Assembly (NCBI GenBank): GCA_036937835.1
Contig: CM072874.1
Location: 9,314,001 to 9,378,000 of the forward strand
DNA length: 64,000 bases
Origin: Pampus argenteus
Taxonomy: Eukaryota > Chordata > Actinopteri > Scombriformes > Stromateidae
Reading direction: 5' to 3'
Positions 25,344-37,200 of this stretch are shown here, in pieces. The notes beneath the pieces were generated by a model. The model was not told the DNA's origin, searched no databases, and was given only the letters and a program-made list of their open reading frames with translations. Position numbers and translations under genes: made by a program. Numbering within the stretch: position 1 is the stretch's first letter; each line of letters starts with the position of its first letter.

Positions 25344-26157
25344 TGGTTAGATATAGGAAAATCCATCCCCACAGTAACGAGAAAGGTGCCAACTGCTCTT
25401 CCATCTGGCATTGAGAAAACTTTCTGCTTCCCTTATCCCTGCTCCCTTCCTTCCTTTCTCACCCCTACACTTCTCATCATCTGTTCATTTGCTTTTACTT
25501 CAGTATCATCTGTTTTGACAATTTCAGATGATGTGAACACTCAACTACCCACACATACTCTATCCTAGCCCAACACATTAGACCTGAGAAATTCAAGCTA
25601 CAACTCCCACTGAATTTGAAATTCGTACACTGGCTACTTACAAAAAGAGCCAAATGGCAAAAAGTGATTATGACATATCTGTGACTTAAATGTACTGTAC
25701 TTTGGTAAAGTTTTGAAATTTAAAATTCAAGAAGAAAATATTTTTAGTATATAACAATATTAATTATAAAGTTATTGCTCTATAAGTGCAAGAGAAAACT
25801 GACAGATATTCTAGATTAATACTAATGCTAATGTAAATGAACACTCAATGAACAATTAGTAGAAATATCCAGATTTACATAAAAAACACAAGTACAATAC
25901 GATAATAGCAAGTACATAACTGCTTTCAAACTGCTTGCCAAAAGCACTGCCCTAAAGCAAAGCATCGTTATGCATGCTGCTGCATTGAAATGACCTTTGA
26001 ACCGTGAAATCTTCCATAACTAAAACCAAGCTGCCACAAAATAAATGCACAAACCCGTGTGAAATCAGACTTGTTGATTACAATTCTGGATTCTGCCAGT
26101 TTACACAACCATCGGGAGTTCAGAAGTCTATGGCATCATCGGCACACACAGTTTCTT

Positions 26158-26204
<47 letters not shown>
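26158..26204 (+). repeat. Compound (CT)n-(CA)18 microsatellite
   Basis: A TCTCTCTC run turns directly into a long uninterrupted CA run (26169-26204). Confidence 0.95.
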
Positions 26205-26208
<4 letters not shown>

Positions 26209-26760
26209 AGTCACACATTTGCAATTTTAGCTGGAATTTGATATATATCATGTCATTCGTTTGGTTATACTTTATAGTTGTGATTTAGAAAATTAGCTTT
26301 TAACAATGAAAAGTCATGTTAATAATATATTATCCATTTCCATTAATGACTTAATTAGATGTTACAACTGGCACAGTTTGACAGGTATGGGACGAGTAAT
26401 ATGACATAATAATATCTCATATGATTACACCCCTACTATTTGTATTCCGCTTTACTTCATCGTGTGCTAGATGTATTTTAACGGTAACAGATACTGTGCT
26501 TGAACACGTCAATGTGCATGTAATCTAGAGCTTTACATTGGTCATACATTAGGGGCTACATTATCACTGGAAAATGGATCAAAGGGCACGTATAATTTAC
26601 CTACAGCATACATGCTATTCATCCAGATTATATATACTCTACACATGAGCCCTCTGCCCATATGTCCCTCTTTCTCACACACAAAAACACACATGCAGGC
26701 AGGTAGACAGGCAGACAGACATGCTTGCATACAACACACATTAATTGACTTTCCAGCTTC

Positions 26761-26900
26761 TTCCCAGGCAGTTTGAGTGACAGAGGCTGCCAGGGGAGAT
26801 GTGTAATGATGAGGCAGCTGGCAAATGGGCTGATGGGTAATGAGGGACCCGGTGCTGCCAGCCGATGGTTAGATGCTGAATTAAACAGCGTCTACTGTGT
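26761..26900 (+). promoter_or_regulatory. Candidate conserved non-coding block
   Basis: GC-richer, non-repetitive sequence with recurrent CAGCTGGCA, GGTGCTGCCAGCC and AATGATGAGG / GGTAATGAGGG motifs. It ends in a homeodomain-like GAATTAAAC. It stands out from the AT-rich flanks. Function is inferred only from composition. Confidence 0.2.
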
Positions 26901-29900
26901 GCTAACCATGCTTTATACATTCAATATGCTATTCTCAGAATGTGACAATGTCAATATAGTGAAACCTAGAAATATCAAACAAACTTCATCTGTTACTTGT
27001 CACATCTTTGTAGTATGTCAACGGTTCATCAGTATTACTTTACACAAACAAAACTGAATTTTATACTGGATGTTTCTTTGCAGCAGAGACTGCTAGGGTT
27101 ATTCTCATTACTTTGTATTCTAAACTGGATTTGTACCTTTTTTTTCTTTCAATAAAACGGTTTAAACAGGGCTGGATTTTTAAAAAAATAACTTTCAAGG
27201 AATAAAAATTTAATGTCTACATAACTGTGTTACATATGGTACTTTTTTACATGTGCACTTTAGGTGGTAGCACAGGTTTTTGCAGGGGTAGCAAAATGGC
27301 CCTACACAAAGTCTTTTAAGCTTAAACATCTCTCTTGGGTATAAAGGATTCTCCTTTAGCTGACTACTGTAGATGTTCAGTATCCTCCATGGGACACTCA
27401 GATACAGCCAGTCAAGTACAGAGAACATTACCATTCAGCAGTGTGTGCATTGGGATTTTTGGTCTACATGAGTGCAGTACACATCATATATGTGGAGACA
27501 GTGGATATTAACATTATTGAATGTGGGTCCATGCACTACAGTATGACAAATGGTTGTCCGTGACTCATGCATTGCTTTGTGAACATGCCTGTGCGTGAGG
27601 GAGTGTGCTGTATATATATGTGCCTGCTTGTGCAGTATGCGTGTAGTCGACTGACCACAATACTGCACAATTTCTCCCAAACATCTCAACATCTCCAACC
27701 CTTACACTCTAGTCTCATCCAGCATCAAAGCAAGCAATTTAACTGGCAACGCAGGACTAATATTAGACCTTTCCATTGAATTGAAATTTTATAGTGGTGG
27801 ATGGTAAGATCTCATGAGGTACCAAAAAGGTGTATTTCTCCAGGCCTTGGGTAGTTAAAGAGATAAAGGGGTGGTGGCTTTTCTTGCTGTGGGTGGTTAG
27901 AGACAGTGGCAGACATTGTCCATTTGGGATGCCATTAGAATGATGTAGTACCGAGCTTTCTGCTGACAATAGCAGGGACCTTATATGTTCTCTGTTTATT
28001 ATTGGCCATTACAGATATTTACTGCAGCCAGCATCAATGGCTTGACCCCTAAAAGGTCCCTGCTAACCTCAAACTCCTAACTAACTAAGGCCCGGTTTTC
28101 ATAGAACATCTCTTTTTTTTAAGACACCGCTGTTAAACAGATGCTTTAGGTCTCTGCTTTTCCTTTGAGACTAGTGAAACAGCACCGGAAGAATGACACT
28201 TAGCTTAAAGGTCTACAGTTTTAATTGCCAGTACTTTAGTGATTTGTTTCCTTGCTCATTTGCATGTCTGTGGGTGCAACCTATTGGCACTAGCACACAC
28301 CTTAAATAGGCTAGATATAACGAACAAACAGATTTATGTTTATTTATATTCATAACTATTGGGTTAAGGAGAATGCAGCCCTGATTTTCTGTTACAGTGT
28401 TAAACACACTCAACTGCCAAATTTTGCCATATTCAATTGAAATGCCATTGATGCTTTTTTTTTTCATTTAGCTTTGTTTGTTTATTTGTGAGTGTGTTTC
28501 TCAAAAAAGAACATGGTACTTCTCAAGGGATTTACTGTGGTAGATAATATTTTTTTAACCACATCAGATGTGTTAATATAACAGCTAAAACAACACAATC
28601 TTTCTCATCTCAAATTCATATCTGCCAAGTTTGCATTGATTGATTTCATCGTTCATCAGTGGCCGCTTCTTGTTGGCAATTTATAATCTTAAAGAAGAAG
28701 ACTAAGGAGATAACTAAGCTCACAAAATGCTCAACATGCACACTGCTCTTAGGAAATCCTACTATACTATAAAGCTGGGTTTGTCCAAGGCTCTGTCCAT
28801 AAAAGGGTCACTAGGTAATGGAGAAAATTGGAAAAAAGGTCATTATTCTGCCACTAAAATAATTCTACTTTATATATGTCGAATGGCAGCATTGCACCAT
28901 TCCACAATATGTTGCTTGGCTCTGGAGAATGCATTTCATGACTTCTTGACCGTACAGTAAAAACAATCCAGCTGAGGGCAAATGGGGGACCACTGACAAC
29001 AGATGTGGTTTACAGATTGAATTAGTCAGGTAATATAGGTGCAGTTCTGCCAGGTACTTATAACACCTCATTTAAAGTCTGTTGTTAATTCTTACCATTG
29101 TAAATACGGAGAAAAAAAAAGGAATAAAAAACAGATCTACATATGAATGCAGAATCTGTAAACAACAGGACGAGATTTTGGAATCAGTCCATTTATAGCC
29201 CAAATAGCATTGGCCAGTCACGCTTGAGCGGGTTTTGGTTGCATACCGGTAAACAGTCGGTGTGGAGATCAAAAGAAGTGAAACGCATTGTCCAAAATGC
29301 AATCTTGAAACCCCTTAAATTATCATCTCACAAACATTTAGCTTTTTAGTAGCTTTTTAACAATATATCTGTATTCACATGCATATATATGTTTATAGAC
29401 ATTAGCCAAAATGCCATCTGAATGGTATCAAGTCAGACTGTAAACAACAACAAGAAAATGGAATCTATCATCTGTTATACATATATCCTCTTGCTACACT
29501 GGAAGTCCCAAAATATTGGCTGTTGCACTCAGAGGCTTAATCACCGTCAGACATATTCAGTGAGAATAGAACAGAGTCATTGAGTAAATATCTACATACA
29601 AATGTCACAAAGGATGCCAAAAAAGTTTGGTTTGAAAGTGAAATAGGAGTTCTTGACAAATCCAATTTCTTTGATATTAACTGAGAGAGATGCAATTTTA
29701 GCCTCAATTTTCACTCTGGAGGACTGAATGAAACATAAAATGCATCACTAATGGCTAGTTATCTGTCAGGCAAAAATGCTTTGATCAAGTGGGGTACGAA
29801 TGGATATATTCAAGGGATGAGGAACCAAGTCAGGAGTACAGGAAATTTTGTGCTTACCTGCTGATGAAACAACAGCAGCCAGATAACAGTCAGGCCCCAG

Positions 29901-31500
29901 CAGGGAAAGGAAATGAAAGACAAACGGGAAAAGAAAAGAAACAAGTATGGATTACTGTTCAAAAAACATACTAATGATGTAGTATGTAATGAAATTGTAT
30001 GTTTTGCAAAATCCAAAGACCGTTGTAGAAGAGCAACAACGTTTACAACAACAATTTTTCATTTTTGTTATATGAACATCAATACTGATTTAAGCTGTGT
30101 GTGTGTGTTTGTGTTGCTTGGCACTGCAACAGATTGATCACCAAGGTAACAACAGCTATACCTATGCCTGCATTCAGTGAGGGGCTCTTAAAGGGCAAGC
30201 CTGCCGTCTTTAGAAGAACTATATAGAAAAGATGTACGTATACACAGTATAGAAATCCTATCGGTCTCTTTTTGCGAAGCTGGTGCCAAGTGAGAAGAGA
30301 GAAAGAGAGAAATGTACATCACAATTCTCAGGGCATCAAGGAGAAAAGCTCAAATGCTGGGACACCAAACAAGTGAAGACATGGCCTTGATTAATTGATT
30401 TAAACTGACTGGAGTATGTCATAAGCTGGCAACAGCTGTTGTGTTTAAGTCCATTAGTTTTTGGGGAATAATACATCTTAAATGAATTATGTTGTGTAAA
30501 TGACTCGGTGATCTCTCCCGGATTCAAGAGGAAAGCAATGATAATCCACTCCGTCTCTCCCCCCTTCTTCACTCTCTCTCCCTTTGTTTACACTAAGCTG
30601 TGCCCCCAGAGGAAGGATAAGAGGGTTTAGTGAGGGGTTGCCGTGTGCAATGTCACAAACGCACGCACGCACGCATGCGCACACGCACACGCACACGCAC
30701 ACAGACAATATTAAACAAATATTTATGTAAACATTTGTAACATATGTTAACAACTAAAAGTCTTAGTATGTGCTGATTACTCTGAAGGACAGGCATCAAC
30801 AACCTTCTTGGTAGTGCTTTCTTTTTCCTCTGGTGAGAAACAGACCCACCTAATAGATGATGTAATTTTCTCGTATCTCGCAGGACTATTGAAAGGCTGA
30901 GCGGTCACAGACATGTTCATGATGGGATCACAGTGTTCCTCGTTACAATTTGATTTTTTTAACCAGAATCACTCACTCATTACCGATGTCAATGTGTGAG
31001 GTGGTATGTTTGTCTCTTTATCACTGAGTGCAGCACATGCATGTGACAGGTGCAGTCGCTCAATAACCAGTTGTCATGATCAGCTGACAGGAAATAAAAC
31101 CAATTGGCAATTGACAAGGCTGGGCTAATCAAGGGAAGCTGGACATTACTTCCAAAACAACAGAAGCTAGCAGGGCCACCGGACACAAAGAGTGTGATTG
31201 GAGCCTTTTCTAGCACTGTGTACATCTACTGCCATATGTCTGTTTCTCTGTCTGTCAGCATCCTCAGCGGGGAAGAGGAGCTGACATGCAGACACATGTC
31301 CAAGTCTGCTAAAAGTCAGAGGAAACATGAGACCTATACACATGCACACTCTTTTTTTTGTGGTAAACCTACATTTTGCTCAATTTAAAGACAAATAAAG
31401 ACAAATAAGACCAATTAAGAGTGCTGAGCAAGTGAGCTGTATCGTTTTATTGTTACATCTTAGTGAAGATTATTATAAACTAATTAAGCAAGCTTACAAG
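26901..31500. other. Non-coding AT-rich DNA, no gene recognised
   Basis: No domain-bearing frame and no complete transposon. A segment at 28089-28188 beginning GGCCCGGTTTTCATAGA and ending GTGAAACAGCACCGG may be a decayed short inverted-repeat element. The CpG-containing CA tract at 30661-30706 is listed separately. Sequence at about 31085-31160 (CAATTGGCAATTGACAAGGC) looks non-random but has no identifiable function. Confidence 0.7.
30661..30706 (+). repeat. (GCAC)n / (CGCACA)n alternating tract with CpGs
   Basis: GCACGCACGCACGCATGCGC followed by ACACGC units. Strict purine/pyrimidine alternation over about 45 bp includes eight or nine CpG steps. Those are otherwise rare in this window, as expected for methylated vertebrate DNA. 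Confidence 0.9.
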
Positions 31501-32166
31501 TTTAAACTTGGGCTGCCGTAACAATAATTTTAATTATTAATAATTCTTTAAATTATTTTTGACTAATCACTTACTTTATTATTTAAATTATTAATCTAAT
31601 ATGAAAGTTGTTATTTATTAGTGAAACATTCAGCTATTTAAAATCCAACAGTAGTTGTTTTTTAAATTTCAATCTATCTAGTTGCTAAGGAATACCTAAA
31701 CTTAAAACTGCTGGTTCAAAACTGCAATGTAGTGCTTGCAGCTCATTAATATCGGAAAGTGCTTGTACTTATGTTTTGAAATAGGGTACTAAAACTAAGT
31801 GAAAATATGGCATCCATTAAATAATGACACCAATATTGACTCCCACATCTGTTGTGTTTGTTCATCAAGCCTAAAGTGGAAGTTTGGTATGGAGTGTAAT
31901 CAATAGCTTTCTAATTAGAAATCAACCAGGGACAGCTGTTAGCAAATACAATATAACCACCAGATGCTTTACTGCGTGTGTTTATTTAAGCATCTGTATG
32001 TGCATTGCAGACAAATTGATTTTGCCAATATTGTTCAAATTCATTGTTTTTGAGGTTTTGAGGAAAATGTAATATGGTAACTATGGCAAACTTTGCCATT
32101 TATTACTGATCACTTGCATGGACGTTCAATGCAGTTAGTTCTGCAGTGATTACATGAGCAAGAAAA

Positions 32167-32186
32167 AAAAAGTACATGTACTTTTT
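32167..32186. repeat. Perfect 20 bp palindrome AAAAAGTACA|TGTACTTTTT
   Basis: Perfect dyad with no spacer, centred on GTACATGTAC. No flanking element was identified. Confidence 0.85.
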
Positions 32187-32651
32187 ATTGATGTGAATCA
32201 CTGTGTCACTTCCACTTGATGAATTACAAACATACACAGTCCACTTTATAACATGTATATAACAGTTAGGGATAATAGATGGTTTCAAAGAAAAAACATC
32301 TATCCATTACTAAATGCAAAATTGAGTAGAGAAGTAGAGATACAAATGGTAACTGTCTTCTTGATTATCTGATTCATATCAGTTTATTTTTTGTTCATGT
32401 CATCTTGTTGATTACAAATCTTGTTGCTTCTGTACTGGCCAATAATTTAGAATTTGGCTGATTATTTGATATTCTTAATGAATCACTCTACCAAAACAAA
32501 AGTAATTTGCAAAACAGATGGCCTTGTTTAGGTGTTGTTATCAAAAGTGTAATACGGAGGTAATGACAACAAAAGGAACTCAAACAAATTAAAATCATCT
32601 TGTCCAGATGCTTCTGCTCAACAAAATGAGACCCAAATTAGTTGTTTTACA

Positions 32652-32654
<3 letters not shown>

Positions 32655-32683
<29 letters not shown>
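32655..32683 (+). repeat. (AC)n microsatellite
   Basis: About 14 uninterrupted AC units. Confidence 0.95.
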
Positions 32684-32685
<2 letters not shown>

Positions 32686-33540
32686 CATCTTGCAGTACAC
32701 ACGTTTATACAAACAGACACATTATGATGATGTGATTTTGTAGAAAACTAAATAAGAAGGTACATTAATCAATTATCTGGGGTTATCTGACATGGTCATA
32801 CATAGGCATCACATATGCCTAGAAAACAGTTTTTGATGAATGTGTGAGTGCATGTGCCTGAAGGTTAAGTGTGCATTAATGCTGCTCTACGTAACCCGGA
32901 CATGAATCAACATGAACTGTAAATAAATATTTTCTTATATTTAAATTGAAGTAACTCTTATTGAGAATCCATATTAAAGCAAGACGTGAGCAGTGTGTAA
33001 GTACTATTGAAGTATTCTGTCCATTCAGTCCACACTGACTCCACCTCTGACCGGCTGTCACTGTCCACAGAACAAGCTGTCTGTCAGCAGCAGCCTCTGA
33101 GGTGCTGAGTGGACAGTGGTTGGACAAACTGTCTTCGCCAAGCTGACTGATTATAACAGTTTTCATGCACACTGAAGTAATCAACATTGTTTTTATTTAT
33201 TGATTAACTGAGTGTGTGAGGGGAACCTCCCTACACTGGCAAGCTCATAGCCATACGGTGAGCCTTGATTAATCATTACAGATTAATGCAGTCACGTATA
33301 AACAACAGGAGATTTGTGAGACTCAAACAGCTGTCTGCGGATATTACACTTCACTATGTGTGCCGGAGGGAAAAAAGAAAAAAACAAAACAAAAAAAAAC
33401 CAAAAAAAACATATGGGATATGTGACGCACATTCTCATACATGTGTCTCTGAGTCAATATGGAGTCATAAATGACGTGCTTTTGTATAAATGAAAAAATG
33501 TTTCCTCAGACTGCACACAGCAAACAAACTGTGGTTATTA

Positions 33541-33820
33541 GTAAGGCGTTCTGTTTTTATGTGCTGATTAAATTTTTATGGCAACGAGCATCTAGTGCCA
33601 TGCCTGCAGTACATGCAAAAAAAACGACTATCAGAAACTAATTATGATGTAATGGACAATTACAAATTGTACGCACAGTATGTTAATTAATTTTGCCTGC
33701 TAATTTTCAACAGTAATAGCAGCTTTCATCTCTCTGTTGAACTGGTTGGGAATCAACCAGTAATAATGTGGCAGGGCTGAACGTGTCTGAAGCCAGGAGT
33801 AGCAGAAGCAGCTGTATATA
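33541..33820 (+). promoter_or_regulatory. Candidate conserved non-coding block with inverted ACAATT pair
   Basis: High-complexity AT-rich block. ACAATT-ACA-AATTGT at 33656-33670 is a perfect inverted repeat resembling a head-to-head SOX dimer site. It is followed by TTAATTAATTTTGCCTGCTAATTTT (cited by parts: TTAATTAA at about 33683 and TAATTTTC at about 33701), which carries several homeodomain-core TAAT motifs. There is no coding potential. The motif clustering suggests an enhancer, but this is an inference from motif appearance. Confidence 0.25.
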
Positions 33821-33822
33821 AC

Positions 33823-33824
<2 letters not shown>

Positions 33825-33877
<53 letters not shown>
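33825..33877. repeat. (TA)26 microsatellite
   Basis: 53 bp of uninterrupted TA dinucleotides, the longest pure dinucleotide run in the window. It is self-complementary. Confidence 0.97.
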
Positions 33878-33881
<4 letters not shown>

Positions 33882-34288
33882 CCTCATATATAAACTAAAT
33901 AATCTTCAGTCTTTGCATATCGAGAGAATATCAAGTTATGAAGGCAATCTAACCATGATGAAGACTGATTTCTTATATCTGAATAAAACCAGTGTGTGGG
34001 ATGCAGTATTTGTAAACAAAATATGTACCAACTAAGATTTCATGAATACTTTTTCATTCTTGGACTTGAGTTTGGTGTACAGATGGCCTGGCTGTTGGAG
34101 CTCTCATTCATACTTGCAGTGACTTTCAAGGGATTTGCCAATATCGAAGCCAAGCTAAAGAGAATCAATTAAATTGAGGATTTGTTGTTGTACACACATT
34201 AGAATGTGCCAGTCAAATGGCAAATTATATATTAAAATAAAGGAAGTCTGTATGTAATTACCCCATTTTGCAAAAATCTTAATGACCA

Positions 34289-34312
34289 ACACACACACAC
34301 ACACACACACAC
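34289..34312 (+). repeat. (CA)12 microsatellite
   Basis: Uninterrupted CA run. Confidence 0.95.
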
Positions 34313-36815
34313 CCGTTTTTGATATCTTAAAGATGACAAAATCAGTTTAAATTTTGACAGCACTTTGCCTGCGGCTGTAGCCGTTGATTCACCTCAGTTA
34401 ACTACTCCTAATGGATAATGGCTTGAATGAGTCAATTAATCCTCTGATTCATGTCCTTCTGTCTGGCAGCATCAAATCTAGCATCATTACCTCCCATTAC
34501 AGCCAATGCTGACATTAGTAGCTGGTATACACCAGCTATTTAATCACATTAAGAGTTCATGTAATTACAATCCTAAAAGACTTGATCTAATGAAGGCATG
34601 GGGGAAACACGATTTGCAGTGATAAATAATACACACTGTACATTTCAAAGTCATGCATGGAATACACAGAAGAAGTAATATTTGTAAAAAATTTAAAGAT
34701 CGGTGATGTATTGTGATGCACCTTCCATTTAACCATACACTGCTCGTCTTCCCACTAAATCTTTTGGAGACAAGAAATGAATCGAAGTTTGAGAAGAATA
34801 GTACAATACAGGCTCAGCGAGCTTGGTGTAAAGATTGTGTGAGAAAAATGAGTCACAATGTCTTACACACACCATCAATTCACATTCATCATTATTGATT
34901 TCAGTCGCTGGAAATGTTTTACGGTTGCTCTTTGACTTTGGTTGTATTGCCAACTGGACTTATTCTTCTTCCTGCAGTCGCTCTGATTTCATGCCCTGTT
35001 ACTATAGTGTCTGTCAATGTTGAACTTTTACTAGCAACAAAAATAACATTAATCCATTTATCTTATAGTATGTCCCTTGTTTTCAAGTATTGTCATTTCT
35101 GTTGTTCTGGTTCTGAGAAATGCAAGAAAATAAACTAATTAATTCTGAAAAAAAGAAAGACTACTCCAGAATAGATCAGACTAGCAAAGCAAACGGGTTG
35201 CACAGATGTGACATTTCTATTCCATTATATATAGTTAAAGCCTCACTTTTTATCAGATGCAAGCCATGAAGAATTTTTAAGGAATGGTCTATACATGCAC
35301 ACAGTAGCACACACAGATCCTGCCTGTAGGCTGGAAGTAGTTGTACTGTGGTGTTGATTTTTCCAGAATGAACTGAATTTATTTCAGCAGGTGAATTACA
35401 ATCAGGTACACTTTTTTCTAAAAACATGAACGAACTCACACACACCTTCACATAGGAACATGCATATGCAAGGAAACAAACAAACAGGCACACACACTTT
35501 GTCTTTCTTCTTCCATCGTGCATGCACAGACTCCCGACTGACAACTTAAATATACCTCAAACATAAAGTAAGGGAAGGTTTTACCATTCCCATTTGCTTC
35601 ATACAAATGCCAATCAAACTAATGGACGCATTTGATAAATGGTTTGTTATAGGTGTTCATTTCCTTTGTGATTATGAGCTGAAAAGTAATAATTAGTGTC
35701 TGTGGCGCTGTCGTGGGTTGGCAAAATTACATATTTAGAGACAGCAGGAAACCCCACCACTACATTTTCTCTTTTCCTTGAATTAAAAAGATGATTTTTG
35801 AATTTGTTTGTGTTAGTGTAGTGTAGTGCATCGAGCATGTATATTTTCATACCAGAACTTACGGTATGTTGCAGTATTGTTTTGCTGGCTTGTAAAAGCT
35901 TTTTTTTAAATAGCTGTAAAATACACTTTGGGGTGTATACATGCCCAAACTTGACCAGAACATTTTTACACTGTCCAGACTCTATTTATATTGTTAAGAA
36001 TGGGTAGCATCTATGGGAAAATTGAAAAAAGGCCTTCTCATCACTTACCCCCTTGCCCCGCCTCCTGCATCAATGAGCAACAGGAAAAAGCAACTAAAAC
36101 TGACCTGTGTTTCCACACACTCTTCTTTGCATGTGTGAAACAAAGACACAGAAAGAGAGCCGTGTTGTGCTTTGCTGCTTCTGCAGCCTCCCAGGCACAT
36201 GTAGTGTTAATGTGACAATGGGTTTGAGATAGTGTGAGACTGTGTGCAGTTTCTGCAGAGTGACTCAGCAAGAGCCTAATGAAGGAACAAAGAGTAGACC
36301 AATACACATCTAAAGCTGAAAAGCCACCGTGGCCTTCATTCATCTATGTTTCTATGTACAGCTACAAATTGTTGAGCGTGAGAGATGAAAACAGAAAGAG
36401 GAAGATGGAGCAGTCCTGGCTGCAGTCCATTATCAGTTTCCATTTCCTTCCCATCATTCCTGTCTTTTAGTACCATTTCTTCCAACTGGATTCTCCGTGG
36501 TGCTGTCCTTTCACCCATATCTTCACTATGTTTTACCCTAACCATAGTGCTTTTTCCTCTCCATCTTCTGCATTCACAAGCACCCTGGCCCTCTGCCCCC
36601 TTACCTCAGACAAGACAAGCATCTCAGTGCCTCGTCTGTTCAATATTTCACCACTGATGGGAGGATGTTTTATTCACCGTGCCTAGCACACCCTCTGTGA
36701 CTCACTCACGACTGAGAGGCACTGCTCAATACAGTAGCTGCAGAGCTGCAGGTCAAGAGGTTACAGCTGGGAGAACCAGTGTAAGAAAGGACAACCACTA
36801 TGATTCCTCTGTACA

Positions 36816-36861
<46 letters not shown>
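36816..36861 (+). repeat. Compound (AT)n-(GT)n microsatellite
   Basis: About 22 bp of AT alternation converts directly into about 24 bp of GT. Confidence 0.95.
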
Positions 36862-37007
36862 CTGTGAGCCACAGCAGTCAAACAGAGAGGTCGGGGCAGA
36901 ACAAAGTCACAATTAGCTGAACAGAAAAGGCTTATACATTCTCATGTGAGCATGGGATATGAAAAAAGAAACTGTGGATACATGCGTGTGAGCCAGAAGG
37001 CTACAAC

Positions 37008-37200
37008 AACAAGGCAATTTAAAGTGCTTTACATAAAATATAAAAGGGATTACTACAAAATGCAAAGGAATCAGACAACATTATGAAAAGACATAAATAG
37101 TTTTAGAGAAGTTAAATGTAAAATGAAAATAAAATATGAGAATAAAGAGAATAAAAACACAATGTTATCATCTTAAATATAAAAATCTGAAGCTTCCAAA
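37008..37200 (-). mobile_element. Degraded 3' end of an L2-like LINE (minus strand)
   Basis: The plus strand reads CAAGGCAATTTAAAGTGCTT and on through TACATAAAATATAAAAGG, then A-rich sequence to about 37180. Its reverse complement (TGTAAAGCACTTTAAATTGCC) closely resembles the widely shared 3' tail of teleost L2-type LINEs, in which 'TGTAAAGCACTTTGAATTGCC' precedes a terminal AAATAAA repeat. No reverse-transcriptase coding sequence lies on the minus strand beyond it, so the copy would be 5'-truncated or partly lost. Related tailed SINEs could share this end. Confidence 0.45.

Larger units (their letters stand above)
17346..26760. other. Non-coding AT-rich DNA with microsatellites
   Basis: No gene was recognised. 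The 119-codon frame at 18910-19269 (plus) has no domain or signal sequence I know. Very AT-rich palindromic DNA occurs at about 17705-17770 and 20860-20884. A perfect 22 bp palindrome-like hairpin lies at 19771-19792. A possible hAT-type terminus lies near 24201-24245. The long TG, GA, CA and alternating tracts are listed separately. Confidence 0.7.
31501..33540. other. Non-coding AT-rich DNA
   Basis: Very AT-rich at 31515-31620. The left edge (GGGCTGCCGTAACAATAATT, 31510-31529) faintly resembles the terminus of hAT-like teleost MITEs, but no right end was found. A perfect 20 bp palindrome lies at 32167-32186. An A-rich/C tract (AAAAACAAAACAAAAAAAAA-type) occurs at 33371-33410. No gene was recognised. 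Confidence 0.7.
33878..37005. other. Non-coding DNA with microsatellites and one regulatory-looking patch
   Basis: No gene was recognised. Frames up to 122 codons (35176-35544, minus) are unconvincing. The patch at about 34360-34590 (CGGCTGTAGCCG inverted repeat, AGTCAATTAATCC, CATTACCTCCCATTACAG) is non-repetitive and might be conserved. CA and TA/TG tracts are listed separately. Confidence 0.7.

Noticed and set aside
27681..27701. Short match to a microRNA-like string (TCTCCAACCCTT)
   Set aside because: Only 12 bases agree with what I remember, the 3' half differs, and no precursor hairpin is apparent.
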